DNA of 64,000 bases from Pandoraea cepalis (lineage in GTDB: Bacteria; Pseudomonadota; Gammaproteobacteria; Burkholderiales; Burkholderiaceae): contig NZ_CABPSL010000013.1 of the NCBI RefSeq assembly GCF_902459665.1, positions 62,001 through 126,000 on the forward strand, in the 5' to 3' direction. A model generated the notes under the pieces. It did not search any database and was not told the DNA's origin. It was given only the letters and a program-made list of their open reading frames with translations. The stretch's first letter is position 1. Each line of letters begins with the position of its first letter. Positions 46,442 to 56,691 of this stretch are shown here, piece after piece. A program made the translations under genes and the position numbers.

Positions 46442-49400
46442 ATGCAAAGCCGAACGCAACGCGTCTGGCCGGCCGCGCCGTGGGTGTGGGCGGTGCTGTG
46501 TCTTGGTGGGTTCGCCGCGTCGCCCGTGCAGGCGGCGCGCGTCACGAGCGTCAGTCCGCAAGGCGAGGTCGCGAGTGTGGACCAGGTCGTCGTGAAGTTC
46601 GACGAAGCCATGGTGCCGGCGGGCGATCCGCGCGCGCAGGCGCCAGCCGCCGTGAAGTGCTCCGACACGTCGCTCGCAGGCGAGGGCCATTGGCTCGAAC
46701 CGAAGATCTGGGTCTACGATTTCAAGTCGTCGCTGCCGCCGGGTGCGAAATGCTCGGTGGAGCTGCGCGGCGGGTTGTCCGCCGTCTCGGGCGCCGCGCT
46801 GTCGGGCACCACGCGTTACGCGTTCAACACGGGCGGCCCGGCCGTCACGGCCATCCGTCCGTCGTACGGTCCCATCGACGAAAACCAGATCTTCATCCTT
46901 ACGCTCAATGGCGCGGCGCAGCCCGCCAGTGTGATTCAACACGCCTGGTGCGAGACGGAAGGGGTTGGGGAACGCATCGGCGTGAAGGGAATCGAGGGCG
47001 ACACGCGTTCGGCGTTGCTCAAGCGTTTCAGTCTGGAGAAGCAGGCCGCGCGTGTCGTCATGCTGCAATGCAACCGAACGCTTGCGGCGGGCGCCAAGAT
47101 GCATCTGGTGTGGGGCGCGGGTATCACCACGCCATCGGGCGTGCCAACGAAGCAGGCGCGACGTTTTGAATACGATGTGCGTGAACCGTTCACGGCCAGT
47201 TTCAGTTGCGAGCGCGAGAACGCGAACGCGCCCTGCACGCCGTTGCGGCCACTGCGTCTGACGTTCAACTCGCCCGTTGCGCGCGACATGGCGGCCAAGA
47301 TTCGTCTGCATGGCGCGGGTGCCGAACGGTCGCCGGCGTTCAGCGATTCGGATCGCACGTCCAGTGTGAGCGATGTCACTTTCAACGCGCCGTTCCCCGA
47401 GAAGGCCGAGCTGACGATCTCGCTGCCGAAAGGATTTACGGACGACAGTGGCCGAGCGCTCGACAACGCAGGCGAATTCCCGTTGAAGACGAAGACGGCG
47501 ACGATGCCGCCGCTGGCCAAGTTCGCGGCCGCGCCGTTCGGCATTGTGGAGCGCTTTGCCGAGCCCGGCATGCCGCCGATGCTGCCGGTCACGCTGCGCA
47601 AGGTCGAGCCCGCGCTGCAGATCAACGGGCTGGGCGTGGCTGGCGAGGCTGCAAAGACCGGCGGGGGCGGCGAGAGCGGACGCACCCTGCAACTGCGGGT
47701 CGACGACGACGCCGAGGTCATGAACTGGATGTCGCGCGTGCGCCGATTCGACGAAACGACGATGACCCGCAAGCAGATTGCGCAGGAGATGCCGTCGATT
47801 CTTACGGCCCCAGCGGCCAATGTGGCGTTCGGGCCGAATGCCGCGGTGATCGTCGAGGACAAGATCACGCGTTATGACACGCGCAGCCTGTCGTTGCTGT
47901 CCGGATGGCCTGGCGTCCAGGCGTTGACCCTGCCCGTGCCCAAGGAGAAAGATCCGCGCCCGTTCGAAGTGGTCGGCATTCCATTCCAGAAGCCCGGCTT
48001 TTATGTCGTGGAGTTGGCCTCGCCATCGCTCGGGGCGGCCCTGTTGGGCAAGTCGTTGCCGATGTACGTACGCACGACGGTGCTCGTCACCAATCTTGGG
48101 GTGCATTTCAAGATGGGCCGCGAGAATTCCATTGCGTGGGTGACGACGCTGGACAAAGGCCAGCCGGTGGCCAATGCGAAGGTGCGAGTGCTCGATTGCG
48201 ATGGCAGCGAAGTGGCGAGCGCCGTGACCGACAAGACGGGCGTGGCGAAGATCGACAAGTCGCTCGAGCGATACCGGTACTGCGAGAAGTCGATGCGCTC
48301 GGGGTACTTCGTGGTCGCCCGCACGCAGGGGAACGATCCCGACATGGCGTTCGTGTCTTCCGACTGGGATCGCGGCATCGAGCCCTGGCGGTTTCATGTG
48401 CCGACCGACGGTGGCAGCAGTCCCACCGTGCGCGCGCAAACGGTATTCGACCGCGTGCTGTTCCGCGTTGGCGAAACGGTGTCGATGAAGCACTTCATCC
48501 GTCAGGAAACGATGCAGGGGCTGGTGTTGCCCGCGAGTCTGCCGTCGCAATTGACGATCACCCATGAGGGTTCCGGACAAACCTACACGCAGCCCATCAA
48601 GTGGCGCAACGGAAGGCTCGCCGAAAACACTTTCCAGATTCCGCAGGGCGCGAAGCTTGGCGAGTACGCGGTGACGCTCGACTACACGGAGGCGGATTCG
48701 CGTCCGAAGTCGTATCCCTCATCGCTCGACGCGGGGCATTTCCGCGTGGAGGCTTTCCGGCTGCCGGTGCTGGCCGGATCGATTAGTGTGCGCGATGCCG
48801 CGAAGTCACCGCTCATCAACAAGACCGAAGCCCCGGTAAATGTGCAGGTGAACTACGTGGCGGGTGGCCCGGCGGGCAACTTGCCGGTGCGCGTCTCGGC
48901 GTTGTTGCGCGTGCGAGACATGACCTTCGACGGGTACGACGATTTCAGCTTCACGCCGTACCGTCCGCCGTCGGCGCAGTCGGGGGCCGATGACGGGGAT
49001 CAGGGCAATGACGAGAGTGCGGGAGCGAGCGATCAGAAGCTGGTCGCCGACAAGCAGCGGCTTGTGCTCGACAGAAACGGTGCAGGTAATCTGACGCTCA
49101 AGGACTTGCCCAAGGTCGACCGTCCAAGCGATCTCGTGCTCGAGGCGAGCTTCGCGGATCCGAACGGCGAAATTCAGACGCTTCGGGGCAATGCCACGTT
49201 GTGGCCCGCGAATCTCATCACAGGCGTGCGCAGCGAGAGCTGGGTGTCGGTGACCCACAAGCTTCCGGTGAAGGCGCTCGCGCTTGATTTGCAGGGCAAG
49301 CCGAAGGCCGGGGTGGCGATGGACGTGCGCGCCGAGGCGCGGATGACCACCAGCAGTCGCAAGCGCATGGTGGGGGGGTTCTATGCGTACGACAACCACA

Positions 49401-52400
49401 CCGAGGTCAAGGATCTCGGCACGGTGTGCAGCGGCAAGACGGACGAGCGCGGTTTGCTGGCGTGCGACGTTTCGCTCTCGCAGCCGGGCGAAATTACGCT
49501 CGTGGCACAGGCCAAGGACGACAAGGGCAATCTGAGTACGTCGACAACGAGCGTGTGGGTGACGGGACGCGGCGAGGTCTGGTTCGGCGGTGACAATACC
49601 GACCGGATGGATGTGCTGCCGGAGCGCCGGGCCTACGAGCCGGGCGAGACGGCCAAGCTTCAGGTGCGCATGCCGTTCCGCTCGGCAACGGCGCTCGTCG
49701 CGATCGAGCGCGAAGGCGTGATCCAGACGCGCACGATGGAGATCTCCGGCAAGGACCCCAGCATTTCGCTCAAGGTCGAACCCACCTGGGGCCCCAACGT
49801 TTACGTGTCGGTGCTCGCGGTGCGCGGTCGAATCCATGAAGTGCCCTGGTACTCGTTCTTCCAATGGGGCTGGAAGCAGCCGCTGGAATGGTTCCGGGCG
49901 TTTTGGTACGAGGGCCGGGAGTATCAGGCCCCGACGGGGCTGGTGGATCTGGGCAAACCGGCCTATCGCTTCGGCTTGACCGAGTTGCGTGTGGGCACGG
50001 CGGGGCAGCGTCTTGGCGTGGAAGTAAAGCCGGACGCGGCGACGTACCCGGTGCGCGGTCATGCCAAGGTGCGCATCAAAGTCACGCAGCCGGACGGCAA
50101 GCCGGTCGTGGCCGGCACCGAGGTTGCCGTTGCGGCCGTCGACGAGGCGCTGCTGGAGCTGGCGCCGAACACCAGTTGGAATCTGCTCGATGCCATGTGG
50201 CAGCGTCGCAGCTACGGCGTGACGACGGCCACCGCACAGATGGAGATCATCGGACGCCGCCACTACGGTCGCAAGGCCGTACCGGCGGGCGGCGGCGGCG
50301 GCAAGAGTCCGACGCGCGAGCTGTTCGACACTCTGCTGCTCTGGCAACCGCGCGTCGTGCTCGACGACAAGGGCGAGGCGAGTGTGGACGTGCCGCTGGG
50401 CGACGCGCTGTCCAGTTTCCGCATCGTGGCCGTGGCCGATGATGGCAGGCCCGGTGCGCAGGCGCTTGGCTGGTTCGGCACCGGGACGGCGACCATTCGC
50501 ACCACGCAGGACCTGCAATTGATCTCGGGTTTGCCGCCGCTGGTGCGCGAGGGCGACATGTATCGTGCCCAGTTCACCGTGCGCAATACCACGCAACATG
50601 CAATGCAGGTGCAGTTGATCGCACGCGCCACGCAACTGACCCTGGCACCGCAACGGGTTGACGTGCCGGCCGGCGAATCGCGTGAAGTGACGTGGGACGT
50701 GACGGCGCCTGCCGGACTGGCGGACACGCGTGCCCAACGCGTGTTGTGGGAAGTCAGCGCACAGGCACTGGCGACGGGCACGGCGCCCGCCGCGAGCGAT
50801 GCCATCAAGGTCGGGCAGGATATTCAGCCGTCGTTGCCTGCGAGCGTCCAGCAGTCGGTGCTCACGCAGGTCGAAGGCAGTCTGACGCTGCCCATGGCAC
50901 CGCCAGCGGGCGCGGTGGCAGACAGCACCGGAAAGTTGCGCGGCGGGGTTCGCATCAGCCTGCAACCGCGTCTGTCGCAGGGATTGCCGGGAGTGAAGCG
51001 CTGGTTCGAGGTCTATCCGTACGGTTGCCTGGAGCAACTGGCGTCGAAGGCGATCGGCATGCGCGACACTGCGCAGTGGAAACGGGTGATGGGCACGCTG
51101 CCGTCGTATCTCGACGACGACGGGCTGGCGAGCTACTTCCCGCCGCAAGAGGGTTTTGCGAATCAGGGCAGCGATACGCTCACTGCCTATCTGCTGGCCG
51201 TAAGCAGCGAAGCGAAGGCGCTCGACCCAGGCTATGCGTTGCCGGACGACACGCTGGCACGCATGGAGGACGGACTGACGGCGTTCGTCGAAGGGCGTCT
51301 CACGCGCCGCTTCTGGGCCCCGCGTGACGACCTGACGTTGCGCAAGCTGAGCGCCATCGAAGCGTTGTCCCGGTACGGTCGGGCAAGCGCACGCATGCTG
51401 AGTTCGCTCACCCTAGCGCCGAACGATTGGCCGACGTCTGCGGTCATCGACTGGTACGCGATCCTGCAGCGCCTGCCCGACGCGCCACAGCGTGCCGAGC
51501 GCATGGCGCAGGCCGAGCAGATCCTGCGGGCGCGTCTGTCATATCAGGGAACACGTGTGGGTTTCTCCACGCAGGCAAGCGACGGGCTCTGGTGGCTGAT
51601 GGTCGGCCCCGAGACTAACGCGGCGCGGCTGGCGTTGCTGATGAACGCGAACCCGGCATGGAAGGACGAGATGCCGCGTCTCGTGATCGGCCTGCTGGGA
51701 CTGCAGTCGCGCGGGGCCTGGTCGACGACCACGGCGAACGTCTGGGGCGGTTTGGCCGTGGATCGATTCTCGGCACGATTCGAGCGCGACACGCCGACGG
51801 GACACACGGCCATTCAGTGGCAGCGCGACAACCAGACGAGCGGCAGCGTGCAAACCGTCGACTGGGACAAGCTCAAGGCGGGCACCGTGCCGCCGGCCGT
51901 CTCGTTGCCATGGTTGAGCAACGCGGCTGCCGCAAAGGACAGCGCGCGCGATGTATTGCGCCTGGACCAGACGGGCGTCGGCAAGCCTTGGGCAACGATC
52001 CAGAGCCTGGCCGCCGTTCCGCTCAAGGCGCCGTTCTCCGCCGGCTATCGCGTGACGCGCAGTGTTCAAGTGCAGGACGCCGCCGATCGTTCGGGAGATC
52101 GCTTCGTGCGTGGTGCGGTATTGCGCGTGCGTCTGGATATCGACGCGCAGGCCGACATGCGCTGGGTCGTGGTGAGCGATCCGCTGCCTGGCGGGGCGAC
52201 AGTGCTGGGTGGCGGGCTTGGACGCGATTCGGTCATCGCCACGCAAGGCGAGAAGAGCGAAGGCGCCACGCCGGCTTTCGAGGAGCGCGCGCAGGACACC
52301 TATCGTGCCTACTACGATTACCTGCCGAAGGGGCAGCATCGGATCGAGTACACGGTGCGTCTGAACAACGTCGGCACGTTCGCGACACCGCCAACGCGGG

Positions 52401-52474
52401 TCGAGGCGATGTACGAACCGGCGATGTACGGCGAGACGCCTAACGCGCCGGTGCAAGTGGTGCCGGCGAAGTAA
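46442..52474 (+). CDS. Bacterial alpha-2-macroglobulin family protein
   Basis: 2010 residues, the largest gene here. A signal peptide (RVWPAAPWVWAVLCLGGF, cleavage after VQA near residue 34) exports it. I see no lipobox cysteine, so it is probably a free periplasmic protein. A run of macroglobulin-type beta domains covers 35-1300, with the bait-like Gly-rich loop PAGGGGGKSPTRE near residue 1285. The thioester domain has the active motif Cys1529-Leu-Glu-Gln1532 in YPYGCLEQLASKAIG. It traps proteases by covalent capture. It is followed by a lysoplasmalogenase-like gene and pbpC, its usual partner that repairs peptidoglycan. Confidence 0.95.
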   Translation: MQSRTQRVWPAAPWVWAVLCLGGFAASPVQAARVTSVSPQGEVASVDQVVVKFDEAMVPAGDPRAQAPAAVKCSDTSLAGEGHWLEPKIWVYDFKSSLPPGAKCSVELRGGLSAVSGAALSGTTRYAFNTGGPAVTAIRPSYGPIDENQIFILTLNGAAQPASVIQHAWCETEGVGERIGVKGIEGDTRSALLKRFSLEKQAARVVMLQCNRTLAAGAKMHLVWGAGITTPSGVPTKQARRFEYDVREPFTASFSCERENANAPCTPLRPLRLTFNSPVARDMAAKIRLHGAGAERSPAFSDSDRTSSVSDVTFNAPFPEKAELTISLPKGFTDDSGRALDNAGEFPLKTKTATMPPLAKFAAAPFGIVERFAEPGMPPMLPVTLRKVEPALQINGLGVAGEAAKTGGGGESGRTLQLRVDDDAEVMNWMSRVRRFDETTMTRKQIAQEMPSILTAPAANVAFGPNAAVIVEDKITRYDTRSLSLLSGWPGVQALTLPVPKEKDPRPFEVVGIPFQKPGFYVVELASPSLGAALLGKSLPMYVRTTVLVTNLGVHFKMGRENSIAWVTTLDKGQPVANAKVRVLDCDGSEVASAVTDKTGVAKIDKSLERYRYCEKSMRSGYFVVARTQGNDPDMAFVSSDWDRGIEPWRFHVPTDGGSSPTVRAQTVFDRVLFRVGETVSMKHFIRQETMQGLVLPASLPSQLTITHEGSGQTYTQPIKWRNGRLAENTFQIPQGAKLGEYAVTLDYTEADSRPKSYPSSLDAGHFRVEAFRLPVLAGSISVRDAAKSPLINKTEAPVNVQVNYVAGGPAGNLPVRVSALLRVRDMTFDGYDDFSFTPYRPPSAQSGADDGDQGNDESAGASDQKLVADKQRLVLDRNGAGNLTLKDLPKVDRPSDLVLEASFADPNGEIQTLRGNATLWPANLITGVRSESWVSVTHKLPVKALALDLQGKPKAGVAMDVRAEARMTTSSRKRMVGGFYAYDNHTEVKDLGTVCSGKTDERGLLACDVSLSQPGEITLVAQAKDDKGNLSTSTTSVWVTGRGEVWFGGDNTDRMDVLPERRAYEPGETAKLQVRMPFRSATALVAIEREGVIQTRTMEISGKDPSISLKVEPTWGPNVYVSVLAVRGRIHEVPWYSFFQWGWKQPLEWFRAFWYEGREYQAPTGLVDLGKPAYRFGLTELRVGTAGQRLGVEVKPDAATYPVRGHAKVRIKVTQPDGKPVVAGTEVAVAAVDEALLELAPNTSWNLLDAMWQRRSYGVTTATAQMEIIGRRHYGRKAVPAGGGGGKSPTRELFDTLLLWQPRVVLDDKGEASVDVPLGDALSSFRIVAVADDGRPGAQALGWFGTGTATIRTTQDLQLISGLPPLVREGDMYRAQFTVRNTTQHAMQVQLIARATQLTLAPQRVDVPAGESREVTWDVTAPAGLADTRAQRVLWEVSAQALATGTAPAASDAIKVGQDIQPSLPASVQQSVLTQVEGSLTLPMAPPAGAVADSTGKLRGGVRISLQPRLSQGLPGVKRWFEVYPYGCLEQLASKAIGMRDTAQWKRVMGTLPSYLDDDGLASYFPPQEGFANQGSDTLTAYLLAVSSEAKALDPGYALPDDTLARMEDGLTAFVEGRLTRRFWAPRDDLTLRKLSAIEALSRYGRASARMLSSLTLAPNDWPTSAVIDWYAILQRLPDAPQRAERMAQAEQILRARLSYQGTRVGFSTQASDGLWWLMVGPETNAARLALLMNANPAWKDEMPRLVIGLLGLQSRGAWSTTTANVWGGLAVDRFSARFERDTPTGHTAIQWQRDNQTSGSVQTVDWDKLKAGTVPPAVSLPWLSNAAAAKDSARDVLRLDQTGVGKPWATIQSLAAVPLKAPFSAGYRVTRSVQVQDAADRSGDRFVRGAVLRVRLDIDAQADMRWVVVSDPLPGGATVLGGGLGRDSVIATQGEKSEGATPAFEERAQDTYRAYYDYLPKGQHRIEYTVRLNNVGTFATPPTRVEAMYEPAMYGETPNAPVQVVPAK

Positions 52475-52496
52475 TGACGAATGGGGGCGCACTGTC

Positions 52497-53222
52497 ATGA
52501 CGTCGAACTTCTTTGACCCGGCGGCGGCGCTGCCACGAGAGGCGCGCCGCTTCTGGTGGCTGGCCGCGATTGCGGGCGCCGCCTATGCGTTGGCGTTGCG
52601 CGGCGCACCTTATGCCGACCAGGGCATTGCCAAGGTGCTGTTGTGTGCATTGTTGTTGTTCGCGGCGCTTTACCACCGGGTGCCGCGCGAGCGGGTGTGG
52701 CTTTGCGCGGCGCTGATCTTGTCGGGCGCGGGTGACGTGCTGCTCGCCTCGCCGACCTTGGCGCAAGGTTTCATTCTGGGCCTGGGCGCGTTCCTGCTGG
52801 CCCATCTCACATATTTCGTGTTGTTCTGGCGCTTGCGGTGCCCCTGGGCGAAGGTGCCCGGTTGGCATCGCGTCGCCATCGTGCTGGTGTGGGCGGCGGC
52901 GGCGCTGGCGTACGCGATGTACTGGCCGGGAATGGGGGAACTCAAGGCACCAGTGGCGTGCTACGTGATCGTGCTGGCGATGATGGCCTCGGCGGCGCTG
53001 CTGGCCGACCTGCCGAGCGAATGGGCCGCCGTCGGCGCGCTGCTTTTCACGGTCTCGGACGCGCTCATCGGCACCACGCGCTTCGTGGGCCCCATCATGG
53101 CGCAGGAGTACGCCATCTGGATTCTTTACGCACTCGCGCAACTGATGCTCGCGGCCGGCATCCTGGCAGTGCGTCCCGCGGATTTGTCGCAACCGGGTGA
53201 GACGCATGTGCGCCGTGATTGA
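52497..53222 (+). CDS. YhhN/TMEM86 family lysoplasmalogenase-like membrane protein
   Basis: 241 residues with about eight membrane helices (FWWLAAIAGAAYALAL near the start). Family marks are KVLLCALLLFAALYH, LILSGAGDVLLA with the conserved Asp, HLTYFVLFWRL, and LFTVSDALIGTTRF with a second Asp. Family members cleave the vinyl ether bond of lysoplasmalogens; bacteria without plasmalogens may use other lipids. It lies between the macroglobulin gene (22-base gap) and pbpC (overlap), so it belongs to the same envelope operon. Confidence 0.9.
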   Translation: MTSNFFDPAAALPREARRFWWLAAIAGAAYALALRGAPYADQGIAKVLLCALLLFAALYHRVPRERVWLCAALILSGAGDVLLASPTLAQGFILGLGAFLLAHLTYFVLFWRLRCPWAKVPGWHRVAIVLVWAAAALAYAMYWPGMGELKAPVACYVIVLAMMASAALLADLPSEWAAVGALLFTVSDALIGTTRFVGPIMAQEYAIWILYALAQLMLAAGILAVRPADLSQPGETHVRRD

Positions 53223-55482
53223 ACATCGGGGCTGGGGCGTTGGCCGTCAGGTCGTGTTGAGCGTTGCGCTGACGCTCGGGGCATTTCTGTCCCCGGCACC
53301 CGCGCGCGCCGTCCCGTCGTTTGACGAGGTGCATCGTGACTGGCGCGCGTCGGACTGGATCCTGCTGGATCGTCGCGGCGAACCCTTGCAGCGCCTGCGG
53401 GCCGACATGCAGGCGCAACGCGGCGACTGGGTAACGCTCGCCGATGTCTCGCCCGCTTTTCGCGAGGCGTTGATCGTTTCCGAGGACAAGCGCTTTTACG
53501 AGCACAGTGGCGTCGATTGGCGCGGCGTGGCCGCCGCCGCGTGGGGCAACCTCTGGCACACGCGCACGCGCGGCGCCTCCACGCTGACGATGCAGTTGGC
53601 GGGGCTGCTCGACGACGATCTGCGACCGAGTACCCGCAATCGATCCGTTTCGCAGAAGATCGGTCAGGCGGCAACGGCGTTGTGGCTGGAGCAGCGCTGG
53701 CGTAAGGATCAGATTCTCGAGGCCTATCTGAACCTCGTGCCGTTTCGGGGCGAGCTCGTCGGCATCTCGGCCGTCTCGCAAACGCTGTTCGGCAAGTTCC
53801 CCAGCGGACTCGACGCGCGCGAATCGGCGTTGGCCGTTGCGCTGCTGCGCGCGCCGAACGCGCCCGCCGCGCGCGTGGCGCAGCGCGCCTGCGGCATTCT
53901 GCGTGACATGAGGCAGGCGTCTGACTGCAACGGCCTCGATGGCTACGCGCAACTCGTGTTTTCGCGACCGGCAAGCGTCATGACGACGCGCGATGCCGTT
54001 GGCCTTGCACCGCATTTCGCGCGTCGAGTGTTCAGCGCGAGTCGTCCGCCCGCGGGCACGCGAATTGTCAGCACGCTGGACGCAAATCTCCAGCGCATGG
54101 CGGTGACCACCTTGCAGCAGACGCTGCGCGAGCTGGGCACGCCGGGACGTTCGCGCAACGTGCAGGACGGGGCCATTGTCGTCATCGATAACGCAAGCGG
54201 CGACATTCTCGCGTGGGTTGGTTCCTCCGGGCCATTGTCGTCGGCGGCGCAGGTCGATGGCGTCACGTCGCTGCGACAGGCCGGCTCGACACTCAAGCCA
54301 TTTCTCTACGCCCAGGCGATTGCGGAGCATCGTCTGACGGCAGCGTCGCTCCTCGACGATTCACCCATCGATCTGCCCACGGGGGGCGGTCTGTACATTC
54401 CGCAGAACTACGATCATCACTTCAAGGGGTGGATCAGCGCGCGTACGGCGCTGGCCTCGTCGCTGAACGTGCCGGCCGTGCGCACGCTCGTGATGGTCAC
54501 ACCGCGCAGGTTCGCCCAGACGCTCGTGTCACTCGGCTTGCCGCTCACGCAAAGCGGCGACTTCTACGGCTACAGTCTTGCGCTTGGCAGCGCCGACGTG
54601 ACACTGCTCACGCTCGCGAATGCCTATCGCGCGCTCGCCAACGGAGGCACCGCCAGCGGCGTGAACGAGCGCATGCCGGCGTCGGTACGCCCGCGCGCGG
54701 GTGACGTCACGAAAGCGCGCGCGAGAGAGGTAACGCCCACGACCGTCTTTTCGCCGCAGGTCAGTTTCATCGTCTCTGACATGATCGCCGACCGGCAGGC
54801 GCGCACCCGCACGTTCGGGCTCGACAGCCCGCTCTCGACGCGCTACTGGACCGCCGTGAAGACGGGCACCAGCAAGGACATGCGCGACAACTGGGCCGTA
54901 GGGTATTCGCGGCACTATACGGTCGGGGTGTGGGTGGGCAATGCCGACGGTGCTCCGATGTGGGACGTCTCCGGGGTGTCGGGAGCCGCACCGATCTGGC
55001 ATCGCCTCATGGACTATCTGCATCGACGCACGGCGAGCCTGCCGCCCACGCCGCCGCCCGGACTTGAGCATGTTGCGGTGCAGTACGCCGAGCGCGTTGA
55101 ACCTGCACGCGACGAGTGGTTCCTTCGCGGAACGTCGCAGCGCACAATCGTGCTTTCCTCGCTCGCGACGAAAGCGCCCGGCGGACCGCTCTGGCGAATT
55201 GCCGGGCCGCCCGACGGCACGATCGTGGCGCTCGACCCGGATATTCCGCCGGCGAACCAGCGTCTGTGGTTCCAGGTGGCGGCCGCCTGGCCGAAGGGGG
55301 CGGCATGGCGGCTCGACGGCAAGCCGCTTGCGGGCCGTGCGCGTGTGGGGTGGCTGCCGTGGCCGGGGCGTCACACGCTCGAACTCGTCGATGCTGCCGG
55401 AGCAACGCGTGACCGCGTGCACTTCGAAGTGCGCGGTGCGACGCTCGACGATGGCAAGCGCATGCGCAATGCGAGTCGCTGA
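53206..55482 (+). CDS. pbpC: Penicillin-binding protein 1C
   Basis: 758 residues from the ATG at 53206; a GTG nine bases earlier is an alternative. A signal/anchor segment (VLSVALTLGAFLSPAPARA) is followed by the GT51 glycosyltransferase: EDKRFYEHSGVDWRG and RGASTLTMQLAGLL. The transpeptidase domain has SxxK in QAGSTLKPF (Ser-Thr-Leu-Lys), SLN in ASSLNVPAV, and KTGTS. The last 95 residues match the BiPBP C-terminal domain of PBP1c. It makes and cross-links peptidoglycan. Its start overlaps the lysoplasmalogenase gene. Pairing with macroglobulin is widespread and suggests wall-repair defence. Confidence 0.96.
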   Translation: MCAVIEHRGWGVGRQVVLSVALTLGAFLSPAPARAVPSFDEVHRDWRASDWILLDRRGEPLQRLRADMQAQRGDWVTLADVSPAFREALIVSEDKRFYEHSGVDWRGVAAAAWGNLWHTRTRGASTLTMQLAGLLDDDLRPSTRNRSVSQKIGQAATALWLEQRWRKDQILEAYLNLVPFRGELVGISAVSQTLFGKFPSGLDARESALAVALLRAPNAPAARVAQRACGILRDMRQASDCNGLDGYAQLVFSRPASVMTTRDAVGLAPHFARRVFSASRPPAGTRIVSTLDANLQRMAVTTLQQTLRELGTPGRSRNVQDGAIVVIDNASGDILAWVGSSGPLSSAAQVDGVTSLRQAGSTLKPFLYAQAIAEHRLTAASLLDDSPIDLPTGGGLYIPQNYDHHFKGWISARTALASSLNVPAVRTLVMVTPRRFAQTLVSLGLPLTQSGDFYGYSLALGSADVTLLTLANAYRALANGGTASGVNERMPASVRPRAGDVTKARAREVTPTTVFSPQVSFIVSDMIADRQARTRTFGLDSPLSTRYWTAVKTGTSKDMRDNWAVGYSRHYTVGVWVGNADGAPMWDVSGVSGAAPIWHRLMDYLHRRTASLPPTPPPGLEHVAVQYAERVEPARDEWFLRGTSQRTIVLSSLATKAPGGPLWRIAGPPDGTIVALDPDIPPANQRLWFQVAAAWPKGAAWRLDGKPLAGRARVGWLPWPGRHTLELVDAAGATRDRVHFEVRGATLDDGKRMRNASR

Positions 55483-55642
55483 GCGCATGTGCGCTGCATC
55501 GCGAATAATTTTTGATGCGGCAGACGCGTTCACGCGATGCAGGCTACACTCGAATCAGACCTGCCAATGCGTGACGCAATGTGACGGCGACGAGCGCGCC
55601 GCCGCCCGACAATGACGCACGCCCCGGCGCGGAGACCCATCG

Positions 55643-56614
55643 ATGATCACGCTGGACGCGCATCAAACCGCACAGTTGTTGCCGTACCCTCAGTTGGCCG
55701 ACGGCATCGAGGCCATGCTCATGGAGATGCGCGCGGGCACCGCGCGCGCGCCCGCGCGTCTGCATTTCGCGTTGACCGAACCGGAGCGCGGCCGCCGTGG
55801 CGGTGTGCTGCTGGTGATGCCCGCCGCCAATCGCGATGTCGCGATGACCAAGCACATCACCGTGCATCCGGAGAATTGCCGTGCGGGAAAGCCTTCCATC
55901 ATCGGTGAGGTGATGGTGTTCGATCCGCATACCGGAGAGCGATTAATGTTGCTCGACGGGCCCACCATCACCGGTCGACGCACGGCCGCCGTGACGCTGT
56001 TCGCCGCCCGCAAGTTCGCGCCGCGCCCCAAGGGACCGGTGTTGATCGTCGGGGCCGGCGTGCAGGCGAGGGCGCACCTGGAAGCGTTTGCCGCAGGCAT
56101 GGGCACGCGGCACTTCATGATCTTTTCACGCAGCGCGGAGCGCGCCCACGCGCTCGCGGAACATGCCGCTACGCTTGGTGTGGAAGCGACCGTGGTCGAC
56201 GCGGTGGAGCCTGTGCTGAACACCGTGAGCATCGTGATTGCCGCGACCACCAGCAGCGAGCCTGTGCTGCCCGATAGCGACGTGCTGCGCTGGCGCGACG
56301 ACATCTTCGTCGCGGGCGTCGGTGCGTTCCGTCCGGACATGCGCGAGCTGCCGCCGCAGTTGTGTCGCGACGCCGCCGTGCGCGGCACGCTCGTCGTCGA
56401 TACCTGGGAGGTCAAGCACGAAGCCGGCGATCTGCTGCATGCGGCCATCGACTGGGGACGTGCCGCACCGTTGCTCGACGCCATCATCACCCCCGATCGC
56501 TTCCGTTCGAGCGGGCCGGTGATTTTCAAGAGCGTGGGCTACGCCCTGTGGGATCTCGCCGCCGTCTTGTGCGCACGCGCGAATCTCGCAAAGGACGGCG
56601 TGCCCGCTGCCTGA
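55643..56614 (+). CDS. Ornithine cyclodeaminase/mu-crystallin family enzyme
   Basis: 323 residues. The Rossmann motif is VLIVGAGVQARAHLEAF. Substrate-region marks are MTKHITVHPEN and DGPTITGRRTAAVTLFAARK, cut at PTITGRRTAAVTLF. IVIAATTSSEPVL and FVAGVGAFRPDM follow. The family includes ornithine cyclodeaminase, alanine dehydrogenase and pyrroline/piperideine-2-carboxylate reductase; without a known Asp/Lys pattern I prefer the last. The gene stands alone after pbpC with a 160-base gap. Confidence 0.88.
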   Translation: MITLDAHQTAQLLPYPQLADGIEAMLMEMRAGTARAPARLHFALTEPERGRRGGVLLVMPAANRDVAMTKHITVHPENCRAGKPSIIGEVMVFDPHTGERLMLLDGPTITGRRTAAVTLFAARKFAPRPKGPVLIVGAGVQARAHLEAFAAGMGTRHFMIFSRSAERAHALAEHAATLGVEATVVDAVEPVLNTVSIVIAATTSSEPVLPDSDVLRWRDDIFVAGVGAFRPDMRELPPQLCRDAAVRGTLVVDTWEVKHEAGDLLHAAIDWGRAAPLLDAIITPDRFRSSGPVIFKSVGYALWDLAAVLCARANLAKDGVPAA

Positions 56615-56663
56615 GCGGTCTGACGCCGTTGGGATGAACGGGGTTGGGCCCAGGTCGCGCCGA

Positions 56664-56691
56664 CGCGTGAACCGCGTGGCGTGTTCACGCG
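56664..56691. terminator. Inverted repeat at the 3' end of hmuV
   Basis: CGCGTGAAC pairs with GTTCACGCG around a ten-base loop, overlapping the hmuV stop. There is no T-run, so termination is uncertain. It lies between convergent genes. Confidence 0.4.

Noticed and set aside
46184-51148. Two very long minus-strand frames under the macroglobulin gene
   Set aside because: Shadows of a 6 kb GC-rich gene whose own product has clear signal peptide and thioester motif.
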